Shown here: positions 6,913-13,679 of the stretch, piece by piece
How positions within the stretch are numbered: the first letter of the stretch is position 1
Layout: each line of letters begins with the position of its first letter
DNA from: Verrucomicrobiota bacterium
GTDB lineage: Bacteria > Verrucomicrobiota > Verrucomicrobiae > Limisphaerales > UBA11358
DNA: 13,679 nt
NCBI GenBank assembly: GCA_014860005.1
Contig: JACZKP010000058.1
Span: 1-13,679 of the forward strand
Direction: 5' to 3'
Notes under the pieces: model-generated
Told to the model about the DNA's origin: nothing
The model's input: the letters and a program-made list of their open reading frames with translations, nothing else
Database searches by the model: none
Program-made: the position numbers and the translations under genes

Positions 6913-8034
6913 ATGGCCAGATACAAAATTGCGTGGCTGCCCGGTGACGGCATCGGCATCGAAGTTCTCGAAGCCGCCCGAATCGTCCTCGACAAACTCT
7001 CCCTCGATGCAGAGTACATTCCGGGCGACATCGGCTGGGAGTTCTGGTGCAGGGAGGGCGACGCGCTCCCAGCGCGGACGGTGGAGTTATTGAAGAATGT
7101 GGACACCGCGATGTTTGGGGCGATCACGTCCAAGCCCATAAAGGCGGCCGTGGCGGAACTTTCGCCAGCATTGCAGGGCAGGGGATTGACGTATCGTTCG
7201 CCCATCGTGCGAATGCGGCAATTGTTCGATCTCTACATTTGCCTGCGACCGTGCAAGGCGTATCCGGGAAACGCGCTGAATTTCAAGAAGGGAATTGATC
7301 TGGTCGTGTTCCGGGAGAACACCGAGGACCTTTACGCTGGCGTGGAGTTTGCACCCGTGCCGCCGGAACTCGCGGACACGTTGAGCAAGCTGGCCAAGCC
7401 CTTCGCGCCGTTCGCCAAGCTGCCCGCCGATCAATACGCCATCTCGTGCAAGATCAACACCCGCGCCGGCTCGGAGCGGATTGTGCGCGCGGCATTCGAG
7501 TTCGCCCGCAAGTTCAAGCGCAAGAAAGTCACGGTGGTTCACAAAGCCAACGTCGTTCGCGCGACGGATGGGCTGTTCCTTGAAACGGCCAAGGCCATCG
7601 CCAATGAGTTCCCCGACATCCCGATGGACGACGCGAACATTGACGCCTTGACGATGTGGCTGCTCAAGAACCCGTTCAACTACGACGTGCTCGTCGCGCC
7701 GAATCTTTACGGCGACATCATCTCTGACCTGTGCGCGCAGATGGTGGGAGGATTGGGTTTCGGTTGCTCGGGCAACCTCGGGCAGAAGCTGGCGGTGTTC
7801 GAGCCGACGCACGGCTCCGCGCCGAAATACGCCGGGCAATACAAGGTCAACCCCATCGCCACCATTCTCGCCACGAAGATGATGCTGGACTGGCTGGGGG
7901 AAACCGAGAAGGGCAGGGCGGTGGAAGCAGCGGTGGCAGAAGTCATCCAGGAGGGCAAGATCCGCACCTACGACATGGGCGGCAAGGATGCCACGCTCGA
8001 AATGGCGAAGGCCATCGCGGTGAAGTTGGGTTAA
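6913..8034 (+). CDS. Isocitrate/isopropylmalate dehydrogenase family enzyme, probably isocitrate dehydrogenase
   Basis: This 373-residue beta-decarboxylating dehydrogenase oxidises a 2-hydroxy acid such as isocitrate to the 2-oxo acid plus CO2. The family pattern is complete: LPGDGIGIEV at 9-18, RSPIVRMRQLFDLYICLRP at 95-113, FRENTEDLYAG at 133-143 with catalytic Tyr141, VHKAN with Lys211, and NLYGDIISD with metal ligands D268 and D272. The ICLRP and FRENTED stretches favour isocitrate over isopropylmalate. In the cofactor site, GSAPKYAGQYKVNP supplies K305, Y306 and V312, and Y353 is in RTYDMGG. These align with the E. coli NADP-selecting Lys344/Tyr345/Val351/Tyr391, but the position of Arg395 is Gly. 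The start at 6913 has GAGG five bases upstream; the longer frame from 6874 adds 13 residues without family match. It converges on the carotenoid-type gene, with no clear terminator in the 103-base gap. Confidence 0.9.
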   Translation: MARYKIAWLPGDGIGIEVLEAARIVLDKLSLDAEYIPGDIGWEFWCREGDALPARTVELLKNVDTAMFGAITSKPIKAAVAELSPALQGRGLTYRSPIVRMRQLFDLYICLRPCKAYPGNALNFKKGIDLVVFRENTEDLYAGVEFAPVPPELADTLSKLAKPFAPFAKLPADQYAISCKINTRAGSERIVRAAFEFARKFKRKKVTVVHKANVVRATDGLFLETAKAIANEFPDIPMDDANIDALTMWLLKNPFNYDVLVAPNLYGDIISDLCAQMVGGLGFGCSGNLGQKLAVFEPTHGSAPKYAGQYKVNPIATILATKMMLDWLGETEKGRAVEAAVAEVIQEGKIRTYDMGGKDATLEMAKAIAVKLG

Positions 8035-8137
8035 CCGCGCGAGATGAGTGTGACTCCAAGATTTCCCGCAATCTTACCTGCTGATACACGTTCAACCAAG
8101 AGTGCGGAATCGTGCGCCAATCCAGCCGCGAGTGGAA

Positions 8138-9619
8138 TCACTCCCTGTCCCAAGCGACGACTTTCTTGGCGACGTTCTGGCCGCACAGCACAACCATCGG
8201 CATGCCGCCACCGGGATTCACCGAGCCGCCGACGAAGAAGAGGTTCGGATATTTCGTGCTCTGTTTGGGCGCTTTGAAAGCGAGATTCTTGAAACGGTCG
8301 CTGACGACACCATAGATCGAGCCTTTGTTAGAGTAATATTGCTCGCGAATGTCGAGCGGCGTCCAGCAATGCTCGAAAACGGTGTGTTTCCGCAGGTCTT
8401 TCAACCCCATCCGCTCCAGCTTGTCCACGATGCGTTCTTTGAAGGCGAGATAGTCGGCGCGGGTCAGCGGGTGCGCGTCGTCAATGTGCGGGATGTGCGG
8501 CAGGATTTTGAGGCAATCGCAGCCGGGCGGTGCAACGGTTGAATCGGTACGCGAGGCGGCCACGAGGTAAATCGTCGGGTCGGGCGGCAACTGGCGTTTG
8601 CGGAAAACGGTGTGAAAGTGCTCGCGCTGATGCTCGGAGAAAAAGAAGTTGTGATGGGCCAGTTGCGGATACTGGCAGTCAAGGCCGAGTTCAAGCACCA
8701 AGCCGGAGCAGGTTGGCTCGAACTTGTCGAGGCTGCGCATGAATTTCTCGTCCTCCCGCAGCAGCTTTTCGTAGGCCGGGATGACTTCCATGTTCGAGAC
8801 GATGATGTCGGCGGGATGGAACTGGCCGTCCTGGGTGACGAGGCCGGTCACGCGGCTGCCTTCCCGGCGAACCTCGGTGACTTCGCTATTGAGCCGGACG
8901 ACGATGTCGAGTTCGTCCATCAACCGCTGGAGCCCGAGCGCAATGCCATACAACCCGCCATCCACGTACCAGAGGTCGTAGCGAAACTGGATCGTGGGCA
9001 GGCAGTTCATGAATGCGGGCGAGTGATACGCCGACGACCCGACATACTTGATGAAGTAGTCGAAGATGTCCTGCATGTGCCGCGTCTTGAGAAACCGCTT
9101 CGCGCCGCCGTGCATGGTGCGGAACAGGTCGAACTTGAGAAACTTCCCGAGGCCGTAGAATTGTCGGAAATCTTTCGCGGTGTCGAGGCCCTGCTCGAAG
9201 TAACCCTCGTTGGTCAGGTCGTAGAGGTCGGCGGAGTATTTTAGAAAGCGCTGCACGTTGGCCGGGTCTTCGCCAACTTTGCACGCCTCCTCGGCCATGC
9301 GATCCGGTTCGGGATACAGGTCCACGACCTTGCCATCCTCGAAGAAATTTCGCCAGTGCGGGCGGAGGGTGCGAATCGGAATGTAATCGCTCATCTTCCT
9401 GCCGGAGCGCTCGAACAACCTTTCAAAGATATGCGGTAGGGTGAGAATGGAGGGACCGAGGTCGAACGTGTAGCCTTGCTGCTTCAGCACGTTGAGCTTG
9501 CCGCCGATTTGGGCGTTCTTCTCGTGGATAATGACGTCGTAGCCTTCCTGCCGCAGTGAAATGGCCGCGGACAAGCCGCCCAACCCGGAGCCGATGACGA
9601 TGACATTTTTCTTCTTCAT
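8138..9619 (-). CDS. Carotenoid desaturase/oxygenase family protein (CrtI/CrtN/CrtP-like)
   Basis: This 493-residue FAD enzyme opens MKKKNVIVIGSGLGGLSAA, a dinucleotide-binding fold with GSGLGG at 10-15, followed by the E-K motif (VIIHEKNAQIGGKLN). The C-terminus PNLFFVGGSVNPGGGMPMVV is the FAD-binding signature of phytoene desaturase-type enzymes. Length is normal for the family. SNKGSIYGVVSDR and the GSVNPGGGMPM ending remind me of C30 CrtN/CrtP (diapophytoene desaturase, diaponeurosporene oxygenase) more than C40 CrtI, but this is recall, not alignment. It likely acts at the membrane on a polyene lipid. The ATG at 9619 is chosen because AGGTGAG lies seven bases upstream; the GTG at 9631 overlaps that site. 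It is the last gene of a minus-strand operon, eight bases after the TPR gene. No phytoene or squalene synthase is in the window. Confidence 0.88.
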   Translation of the reverse strand: MKKKNVIVIGSGLGGLSAAISLRQEGYDVIIHEKNAQIGGKLNVLKQQGYTFDLGPSILTLPHIFERLFERSGRKMSDYIPIRTLRPHWRNFFEDGKVVDLYPEPDRMAEEACKVGEDPANVQRFLKYSADLYDLTNEGYFEQGLDTAKDFRQFYGLGKFLKFDLFRTMHGGAKRFLKTRHMQDIFDYFIKYVGSSAYHSPAFMNCLPTIQFRYDLWYVDGGLYGIALGLQRLMDELDIVVRLNSEVTEVRREGSRVTGLVTQDGQFHPADIIVSNMEVIPAYEKLLREDEKFMRSLDKFEPTCSGLVLELGLDCQYPQLAHHNFFFSEHQREHFHTVFRKRQLPPDPTIYLVAASRTDSTVAPPGCDCLKILPHIPHIDDAHPLTRADYLAFKERIVDKLERMGLKDLRKHTVFEHCWTPLDIREQYYSNKGSIYGVVSDRFKNLAFKAPKQSTKYPNLFFVGGSVNPGGGMPMVVLCGQNVAKKVVAWDRE

Positions 9620-9626
9620 TATTTTT

Positions 9627-9633
9627 CTCACCT
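9627..9633 (-). promoter_or_regulatory. Shine-Dalgarno of the carotenoid-type gene, overlapping the TPR stop
   Basis: On the minus strand AGGTGAG ends seven bases before the ATG at 9619. Its TGA is also the stop codon of the TPR gene (9628-9630). This favours the ATG over the upstream GTG and suggests translational coupling of the two genes. Confidence 0.7.
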
Positions 9634-10401
9634 GATGGCTGTAACCCGCCCCAAGCCTTCCTGCGCCAGGTGATCGTTCGGATGTTCTGCCAGGGCTTTA
9701 CGGAAATACTCAGCCGCATTGGTCGGTTCGCCGATCTGTTCGTAAGTCAGGCCAATAAACGTCAAACAAGTGCTGCGGCCCCAGCGCGGGACAAGCGGAG
9801 AGTTAGCACGGTTTAAGTCGGTTTCAAAAAGTTTCTCCGCGGCGAGCAGAGTGGTCAGGGTTTCGCGCCAATCGGCGGCCTTTTTCGCGGTGTGAAACTG
9901 GCACATGCCGAGCAGGTAACGCACGCGGGGATTCTCCGGCCCCAGCGCGAGAGCCAGATCGCGATGCTTCACCACGCGCGGCCCGAACCACGCGGCGCGC
10001 AGGAAACTGTCGTTGATTTTCATGCCATAGAGCGTGCCGAGCAACGCATGGCTCTCGGCGTGTTTGGCGTCGAGTTTGATGGCCTTGGTAAGGGCTTCCA
10101 GTGCGGCTTCCAGTGCGGCGCCTGCCAGGGCTTGGTTGGTCGTGCGCCCCGGAGAATTCTGCAAATGCAACATCCGATGAAACTGCGCCGTCCCGAGCCA
10201 GTAATAATTCGTAATTGTGGCCGCAGCGTTCGTGGTGGATTGCCGGAACAGTTCCGCCGCGGCGGCAAACCGGGCACCGTCCCACGCCTGATACGCGGCG
10301 GTGAATTCCGCGACGCCCGCCGCCGCAAGCTGGTCTGTGCGATCATCCGCCTGGACCAACAGTCCGGGGATCAACATCAGAATTGTCAGTGCATGACGCA
10401 T
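9628..10401 (-). CDS. Exported TPR-repeat protein
   Basis: The 257-residue product starts with a probable signal peptide (MRHALTILMLIPGLLVQA, cleavage near 18/19) and is otherwise helical and Ala-rich. TPR-like units are visible at about 31-64, 90-123 (EALTKAIKLDAKHAESHALL) and 212-250 (GLTYEQIGEPTNAAEYFRKALAEHPNDHLAQ). TPR proteins act as protein-protein scaffolds; no enzyme motif is seen. The middle (about 130-200), with LALALGPENPRVRYLLGMCQ, probably carries a degenerate repeat. No Shine-Dalgarno precedes the ATG. It is 61 bases downstream of the DUF819 gene and eight bases upstream of the carotenoid-type start, so all three probably share a transcript. A role with the carotenoid enzyme is only suggested by the spacing. 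Confidence 0.82.
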   Translation of the reverse strand: MRHALTILMLIPGLLVQADDRTDQLAAAGVAEFTAAYQAWDGARFAAAAELFRQSTTNAAATITNYYWLGTAQFHRMLHLQNSPGRTTNQALAGAALEAALEALTKAIKLDAKHAESHALLGTLYGMKINDSFLRAAWFGPRVVKHRDLALALGPENPRVRYLLGMCQFHTAKKAADWRETLTTLLAAEKLFETDLNRANSPLVPRWGRSTCLTFIGLTYEQIGEPTNAAEYFRKALAEHPNDHLAQEGLGRVTAIR

Positions 10402-10462
10402 TCCAGACGAACTTAAAGCCGACGGCGGAGCTCTCCAAGCTGTTTATGGCAGCAGGCCCCGA

Positions 10463-11764
10463 TCATCTCACCAAGCTGGTCAGCCAGTGAACCATCGGAG
10501 CCACAACAAACAATCCGGAGAAAGTGCCAAGGACGCCTCCCAGGATGGCCATCAGCAACCCCACCACGGCCAGTCCCGGTTGATATGCCGCTGCCACGAC
10601 CGGTGCGGAAACCGGACCACCTACATTGGCCTGGCTGGCGGTCGCCGCAAAAAACACCGGCACCCGCAATCCTTTGGCCGCCAACAAAAGCAAGCCTCCG
10701 TGCGTTAGCATCCACACCACGCCCATGAGCAGGTAAGCTGGGAATTCGCGGATGGCATTGAGGTCGCCCTTCGCCCCGATGCGTGCCAACACAAGGTACA
10801 GCAACGCGTAGCCAATTTTTGACGCGCCATACACTTCGAGCCGCGCAACCGGCGTCACTGAAAGGCCCAATCCGGCGATGGTGACCAGAATAATCATAAT
10901 GCCGTAGTAACCAAGCACGCTGCGCCAGAGGGGGCTTTGCACTTGCGCCTCAAACGCAGCTTGCGCCTGCGTGCCAAACCATTTGCACACAAATGCCACG
11001 CCGAACGCGAGCGCCAGCATGTAGAGGACCTTGCCCGTGGCCGTGGGGCGCGCCTCCGCCTGCGTCACGGCGGCCATCCGATGATTCACCTCTTCGATTC
11101 GGCTGGAATCGGCGCGCAGCCAGCGGTTGATTCCTGCCTGCTGCCCGGCCAGCGCAATCAAGAGCGCCATCCACGAGTAACCAATGCAAACATCCACTGC
11201 GATAATGGCGGCAAAAATCTGCCCCTCCGATTCGGTCTGGGCATTTCCGGTGAGGCTCTGCCAGATGGCGGCGAGATTTGCGGAACCTCCGGTCCAACTG
11301 CCACTCAATGCCGCCACCCCTTTCCAAAGCGACTCCAAGTGCTCGGCCGGCAGCACGCCGGATTTGAAAAACGGCAGCAACGCCAGCACCCCGGTCGCGG
11401 CGCCCAGGATGACTCCGGCCGTGCCAATCAGCATCACGCCAATCGTCCTGGGGCCGAGCTTCAGAATCTCCGGCAAACTCGCGGAGAGAAACAGCAGGAG
11501 CAGACTGGTTGGCAGGAAATAATCCGTGAGCAGACTGTAAACCGGGGATTTTTCAGGGAAGAAACCGAAGGTTGCCAGCACCATTGGCACGAAATAGATC
11601 CAGAATACCGTAGGCAGCACCGCGAAAACCTTTGCGAGCAATTTGGTCTCCGAGAGCCGAAAGACCAGCGCGACAATCCCGCACAACAGCGCAAAGAATC
11701 CCACAGGCTCGGCTTCCAGAAAGTTGCGGACTTCGGCGATGGACACGGGCGCAGAGCGTGCCAT
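10463..11764 (-). CDS. DUF819-family integral membrane protein
   Basis: The 433-residue protein is very hydrophobic, with about ten to twelve likely membrane helices. SGSWTGGSANLAAIWQSL, with the SGSWTGGSAN core, and ATASQANVGGPVSAPVVAAAYQPGL near the C-terminus (the two inverted-repeat-like signature loops, split here for description) are typical of DUF819 (YjcL-like) proteins. Length is normal. DUF819 proteins resemble transporters, but the substrate is not known to me. A cytoplasmic loop (about 215-245) is charged. The ATG at 11764 is preceded by GGGAGG only one base away, too close for a normal Shine-Dalgarno, so the exact start is uncertain; a GTG at 11746 is possible. It is first in the minus-strand operon with the TPR and carotenoid-type genes. 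Confidence 0.87.
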   Translation of the reverse strand: MARSAPVSIAEVRNFLEAEPVGFFALLCGIVALVFRLSETKLLAKVFAVLPTVFWIYFVPMVLATFGFFPEKSPVYSLLTDYFLPTSLLLLFLSASLPEILKLGPRTIGVMLIGTAGVILGAATGVLALLPFFKSGVLPAEHLESLWKGVAALSGSWTGGSANLAAIWQSLTGNAQTESEGQIFAAIIAVDVCIGYSWMALLIALAGQQAGINRWLRADSSRIEEVNHRMAAVTQAEARPTATGKVLYMLALAFGVAFVCKWFGTQAQAAFEAQVQSPLWRSVLGYYGIMIILVTIAGLGLSVTPVARLEVYGASKIGYALLYLVLARIGAKGDLNAIREFPAYLLMGVVWMLTHGGLLLLAAKGLRVPVFFAATASQANVGGPVSAPVVAAAYQPGLAVVGLLMAILGGVLGTFSGLFVVAPMVHWLTSLVR

Positions 11765-12190
11765 GCCTCCCGGCGAAACGAAACTGTTTTTCAGCCCGTG
11801 GTGGTTTCATCGCAAACTTCCGGGGTTGTTCAGCACGCCATGAACTGACCAAGAACAGGATTCAGGAGTGTTGGGTGCAACGCGGAGAAAGCGGGAGGCG
11901 CTGGAAAAGGTTGAGCGCGCGTGCCAGCCCGGTTGGCCGTGTTTTAAAAGCCATTCAGTCTCCGTCATCCAATTAGGCTAACTCGTCAGACCCATTCCCG
12001 ACTTTGCCTAAGCCTTCCAACATCGAAACGTCGCCCGGACTTTTCCGGCTTGCCGTTTGCGGGCCAGACTATGACATATCGTTCGATCACTTCCTCGTTT
12101 GCGACCGAAGCCCCGCTGCTTTCTCACGCGGGATTGAAGGGCATGCGGTTCAAAGAGACGCGCAAGAAGTTGTCGGGGTGTTGAGGGACT
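11765..12190. other. Non-coding stretch between the DUF819 and kinase genes
   Basis: This 426-base region should hold the promoter of the minus-strand operon and the 3' end of the kinase transcript. I see no convincing gene, strong hairpin or T-run terminator. A 37-residue plus-strand frame (12071-12184, MTYRSITSSFATEAP...) has coding-like codons and open frame upstream, but matches nothing I know; it could be the stump of a lost gene. A weak minus-strand promoter-like pair, TTGGAT (11972-11967) and TTTAAA (11948-11943) 18 bases apart, is not strong enough to call. Confidence 0.5.
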
Positions 12191-13621
12191 TCAGGTTGCT
12201 TCGGCTGCCTGCTCCCGAACATAATGCACGCCCGGAGTTGCCAGCCATTGGCGCGTCTCCTCCTCCGTAAGGTCGGAACGAATGACCACACTCAGGGGTT
12301 CACCGAAAAACAGTTTGCGGTTGCAGGAGCTCAACTGCTTGTTGATGCGCCCATACAGTTGACCGGCGGCGCGGTCAACGCCCACCGTTATGCGCCGCTC
12401 CTGGCACGCGATGAAGCGGACTTCAGGAAGGAGCGATGCTTTTCGGACAAACCCTTCGATCACCCGCCGCGGCTGATGGCGAATGTGCCGATAGACCAGC
12501 AAACCGATGACGGCCAGCAGAACCAGGGGACCGGCCCCAACGTTGGCTGTTAACAAATAGAATGCGAAAGCCAGGGCCAGTGCGCTTCCCGCCAGCCATG
12601 CATATTCCGACGGCTTGACCTTCGCCAACCGCTCCACGACGCCTCGGATGCGCTCTTTGAGCGATAGTTGACGGGCTTGACCGGAATCCAATGTGCGCCG
12701 CAACGTCCGTAGATCCTCGATCAATGCCCGGGCGTCCTGATAACGGTCGGTCGGACTTTTCTCGAGGCAGCGCGACACGATCCGCTGGAAATCTGGCGGC
12801 AGATTTGGTTGCAAGGAGTGCAGCGCCGGGGTTTTGGAAAAGGCGATGGCGTGCATCATTTCCGTCGGAGTTTTTCGCAGGAACGGAGCCTCGCCGGTGG
12901 CCATTTCAAACAGCATGACCCCGAGCGAGAAGAGATCGCTCCGCGCATCAATGGCCTCACCCTTGATCTGTTCTGGACTCATGTACGCGGGAGTCCCCTT
13001 CACAATGCCAATCTGCGTTTGCGTGAGCGTGGAGACGTTCTGAAAACTTCCGGCCGAGCTGGTGGCCGCCTCGGTGTCCAGCAGTTTGGCGAGGCCGAAA
13101 TCGAGAATCTTGACGTGGCCGTCGGAAGTCTGAATCACGTTGGCGGGTTTGATGTCGCGATGGACGATGCCCGATTCGTGCGCCTTGGCCAGGCCGGCGC
13201 CCACCTGGAGTCCCACCTCAATGGTGCCCAACAAATCAAGTTGGTGGTTCTGGATGAGGTCACGGATCGTTCTGCCCTCAATCATTTCCATCGCGATGAA
13301 GATCGTGCCTTCGTGTTCATCCACGTCAAATACCTGGGCGATGGCCGGATGACTGAGCCGGGCGGCGGTGCGAGCCTCAAGCAGGAATCGTTTTCGACGA
13401 TCTGCGTCCGCGGTGAGTTCGGCTGGCAGGACCTTGATGGCGACGGGGCGTTGGAGCTTTAAGTCGTGCGCCCGGTAAACAACGCCCATTCCTCCCTGAC
13501 CGATCAAACCGTCAATGCGGTAATGCTTCAAGGTCTGCCCTAGCAGCCTGTCGGACTTAGCGCGAAGAGATTTCTGAAAATAGTTTGAACAAAAAGGGGG
13601 CGGTACGGATCCAAAGGCCAT
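12191..13621 (-). CDS. Membrane-anchored Hanks-type serine/threonine protein kinase
   Basis: The 476-residue protein transfers phosphate from ATP to Ser/Thr of unknown targets. Kinase domain, about 34-305: Gly-rich loop GQGGMGVVYRAHD (41-53), Lys63 in VAIKVL, Glu82, HRDIKPAN (154-161, catalytic Asp156), DFG (174-176), activation segment to GTPAYMSPEQ (209-218). All catalytic residues are present, so it should be active. Two hydrophobic segments (about 341-357 and 362-378) form a probable membrane hairpin. The last ~95 residues form a small domain that I do not recognise. It lacks PASTA, WD40 or TPR sensor repeats. Homologues usually begin just before the equivalent of LLGQTLKHYRI (26-36). Here the extra N-terminus has an unusual AT-richer base composition and the ATG has no Shine-Dalgarno, so the start is uncertain. 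Confidence 0.9.
   Translation of the reverse strand: MAFGSVPPPFCSNYFQKSLRAKSDRLLGQTLKHYRIDGLIGQGGMGVVYRAHDLKLQRPVAIKVLPAELTADADRRKRFLLEARTAARLSHPAIAQVFDVDEHEGTIFIAMEMIEGRTIRDLIQNHQLDLLGTIEVGLQVGAGLAKAHESGIVHRDIKPANVIQTSDGHVKILDFGLAKLLDTEAATSSAGSFQNVSTLTQTQIGIVKGTPAYMSPEQIKGEAIDARSDLFSLGVMLFEMATGEAPFLRKTPTEMMHAIAFSKTPALHSLQPNLPPDFQRIVSRCLEKSPTDRYQDARALIEDLRTLRRTLDSGQARQLSLKERIRGVVERLAKVKPSEYAWLAGSALALAFAFYLLTANVGAGPLVLLAVIGLLVYRHIRHQPRRVIEGFVRKASLLPEVRFIACQERRITVGVDRAAGQLYGRINKQLSSCNRKLFFGEPLSVVIRSDLTEEETRQWLATPGVHYVREQAAEAT
13541..13600. other. Possible mobile-element end fused to the kinase N-terminus
   Basis: TAGCAGCCTGTCGGACTTAG at 13541-13560 resembles terminal sequences that I associate with IS remnants. 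It is followed by an AT-rich segment (GATTTCTGAAAATAGTTTG, within 13560-13600) unlike the flanking GC-rich coding DNA. It falls where conserved kinase sequence begins. No transposase or second end is in view, and the IS resemblance is from memory only. Confidence 0.3.
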
Positions 13622-13679
13622 GTCTGCACGTTTTGTAAATGTGGATCGCCAGACGCCGATGTTTCTGCCCTGCGATCTG

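Noticed and set aside
8035..8137. Bidirectional terminator between the convergent dehydrogenase and carotenoid-type genes
   Set aside because: No stable stem-loop with flanking T/A-runs could be found by eye.
6596..8148. A 16-base exact repeat TGGAATCACTCCCTGT at 6596-6611 and 8133-8148
   Set aside because: Single pair with no symmetry or neighbouring similarity; one copy is inside a coding region and the other at the end of a gene. Chance cannot be excluded.
8102..9244. Plus-strand frames opposite the carotenoid-type gene (8102-8542, 8612-9244)
   Set aside because: Antisense shadows of a strongly conserved minus-strand enzyme.
10937..11848. 303-codon plus-strand frame opposite the DUF819 gene
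   Set aside because: Antisense shadow rich in His, Gln and Arg; the DUF819 signature on the minus strand is clear.
11943..11972. TTGGAT...TTTAAA pair on the minus strand as promoter of the DUF819 operon
   Set aside because: Only 3-4 of 6 matches in each box, and about 180 bases from the start; too weak.
12071..12184. 37-residue plus-strand frame as a small gene
   Set aside because: No Shine-Dalgarno, no recognisable similarity, and open only because of local composition; noted in the intergenic entry instead.

Overview
The window is GC-rich, densely coding bacterial DNA with 10 credible protein genes and no RNA gene, CRISPR array or intact insertion sequence that I can see. Several features suggest the PVC group, with Verrucomicrobiota the best guess. 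These are dispersed palindromic and low-complexity repeats (TCCGAAATCCGAA-like tracts, mini-hairpin arrays), start sites often lacking a Shine-Dalgarno sequence, a membrane-anchored Hanks-type Ser/Thr kinase, and a DUF819 membrane protein. The assignment is an inference from style, not from a marker gene.

Region 1 (1-4486, plus strand) is the most interesting. It is the downstream part of a molybdenum-enzyme locus. It holds an Fe-S beta subunit closely resembling Nitrospira-type nitrite oxidoreductase/nitrate reductase (NxrB/NarH), a TorD/NarJ-type chaperone overlapping it by 17 nt, a small GYD-domain protein, an unrecognised HExxH protein with a C-terminal double-CxxC putative zinc site, and a MOSC-domain protein. 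The catalytic Mo subunit is not in the window and would be expected upstream. Repeats have entered this locus: a 73-bp palindrome lies in frame inside the N-terminus of the chaperone gene, and a multi-hairpin element fills the gap between the GYD and HExxH genes. The MOSC gene appears to have lost part of its 3' end by a frameshifting deletion.

Region 2 (4487-8034, plus strand) holds a large FAD-dependent oxidoreductase of geranylgeranyl-reductase-like architecture fused to a C-terminal SRPBCC-like domain. It is followed by an isocitrate/isopropylmalate dehydrogenase-family enzyme whose cofactor-site residues look mostly NADP-type.

Region 3 (8138-11764, minus strand) is an apparent operon transcribed DUF819 membrane protein, exported TPR protein, then a CrtI/CrtN/CrtP-type carotenoid desaturase or oxygenase. 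It converges on region 2. Region 4 is a 426-bp stretch without a convincing gene, then a minus-strand Ser/Thr protein kinase with two membrane segments (12191-13621). The first ~26 residues of that kinase look like sequence joined on from elsewhere.

Together, region 1 encodes a respiratory electron-transfer subunit and the factors that mature a Mo-bisPGD enzyme. The other regions look like ordinary chromosomal genes (central carbon metabolism, isoprenoid/carotenoid redox chemistry, signalling). The direction of the Nxr/Nar-type enzyme (nitrite oxidation or nitrate reduction) cannot be decided here.
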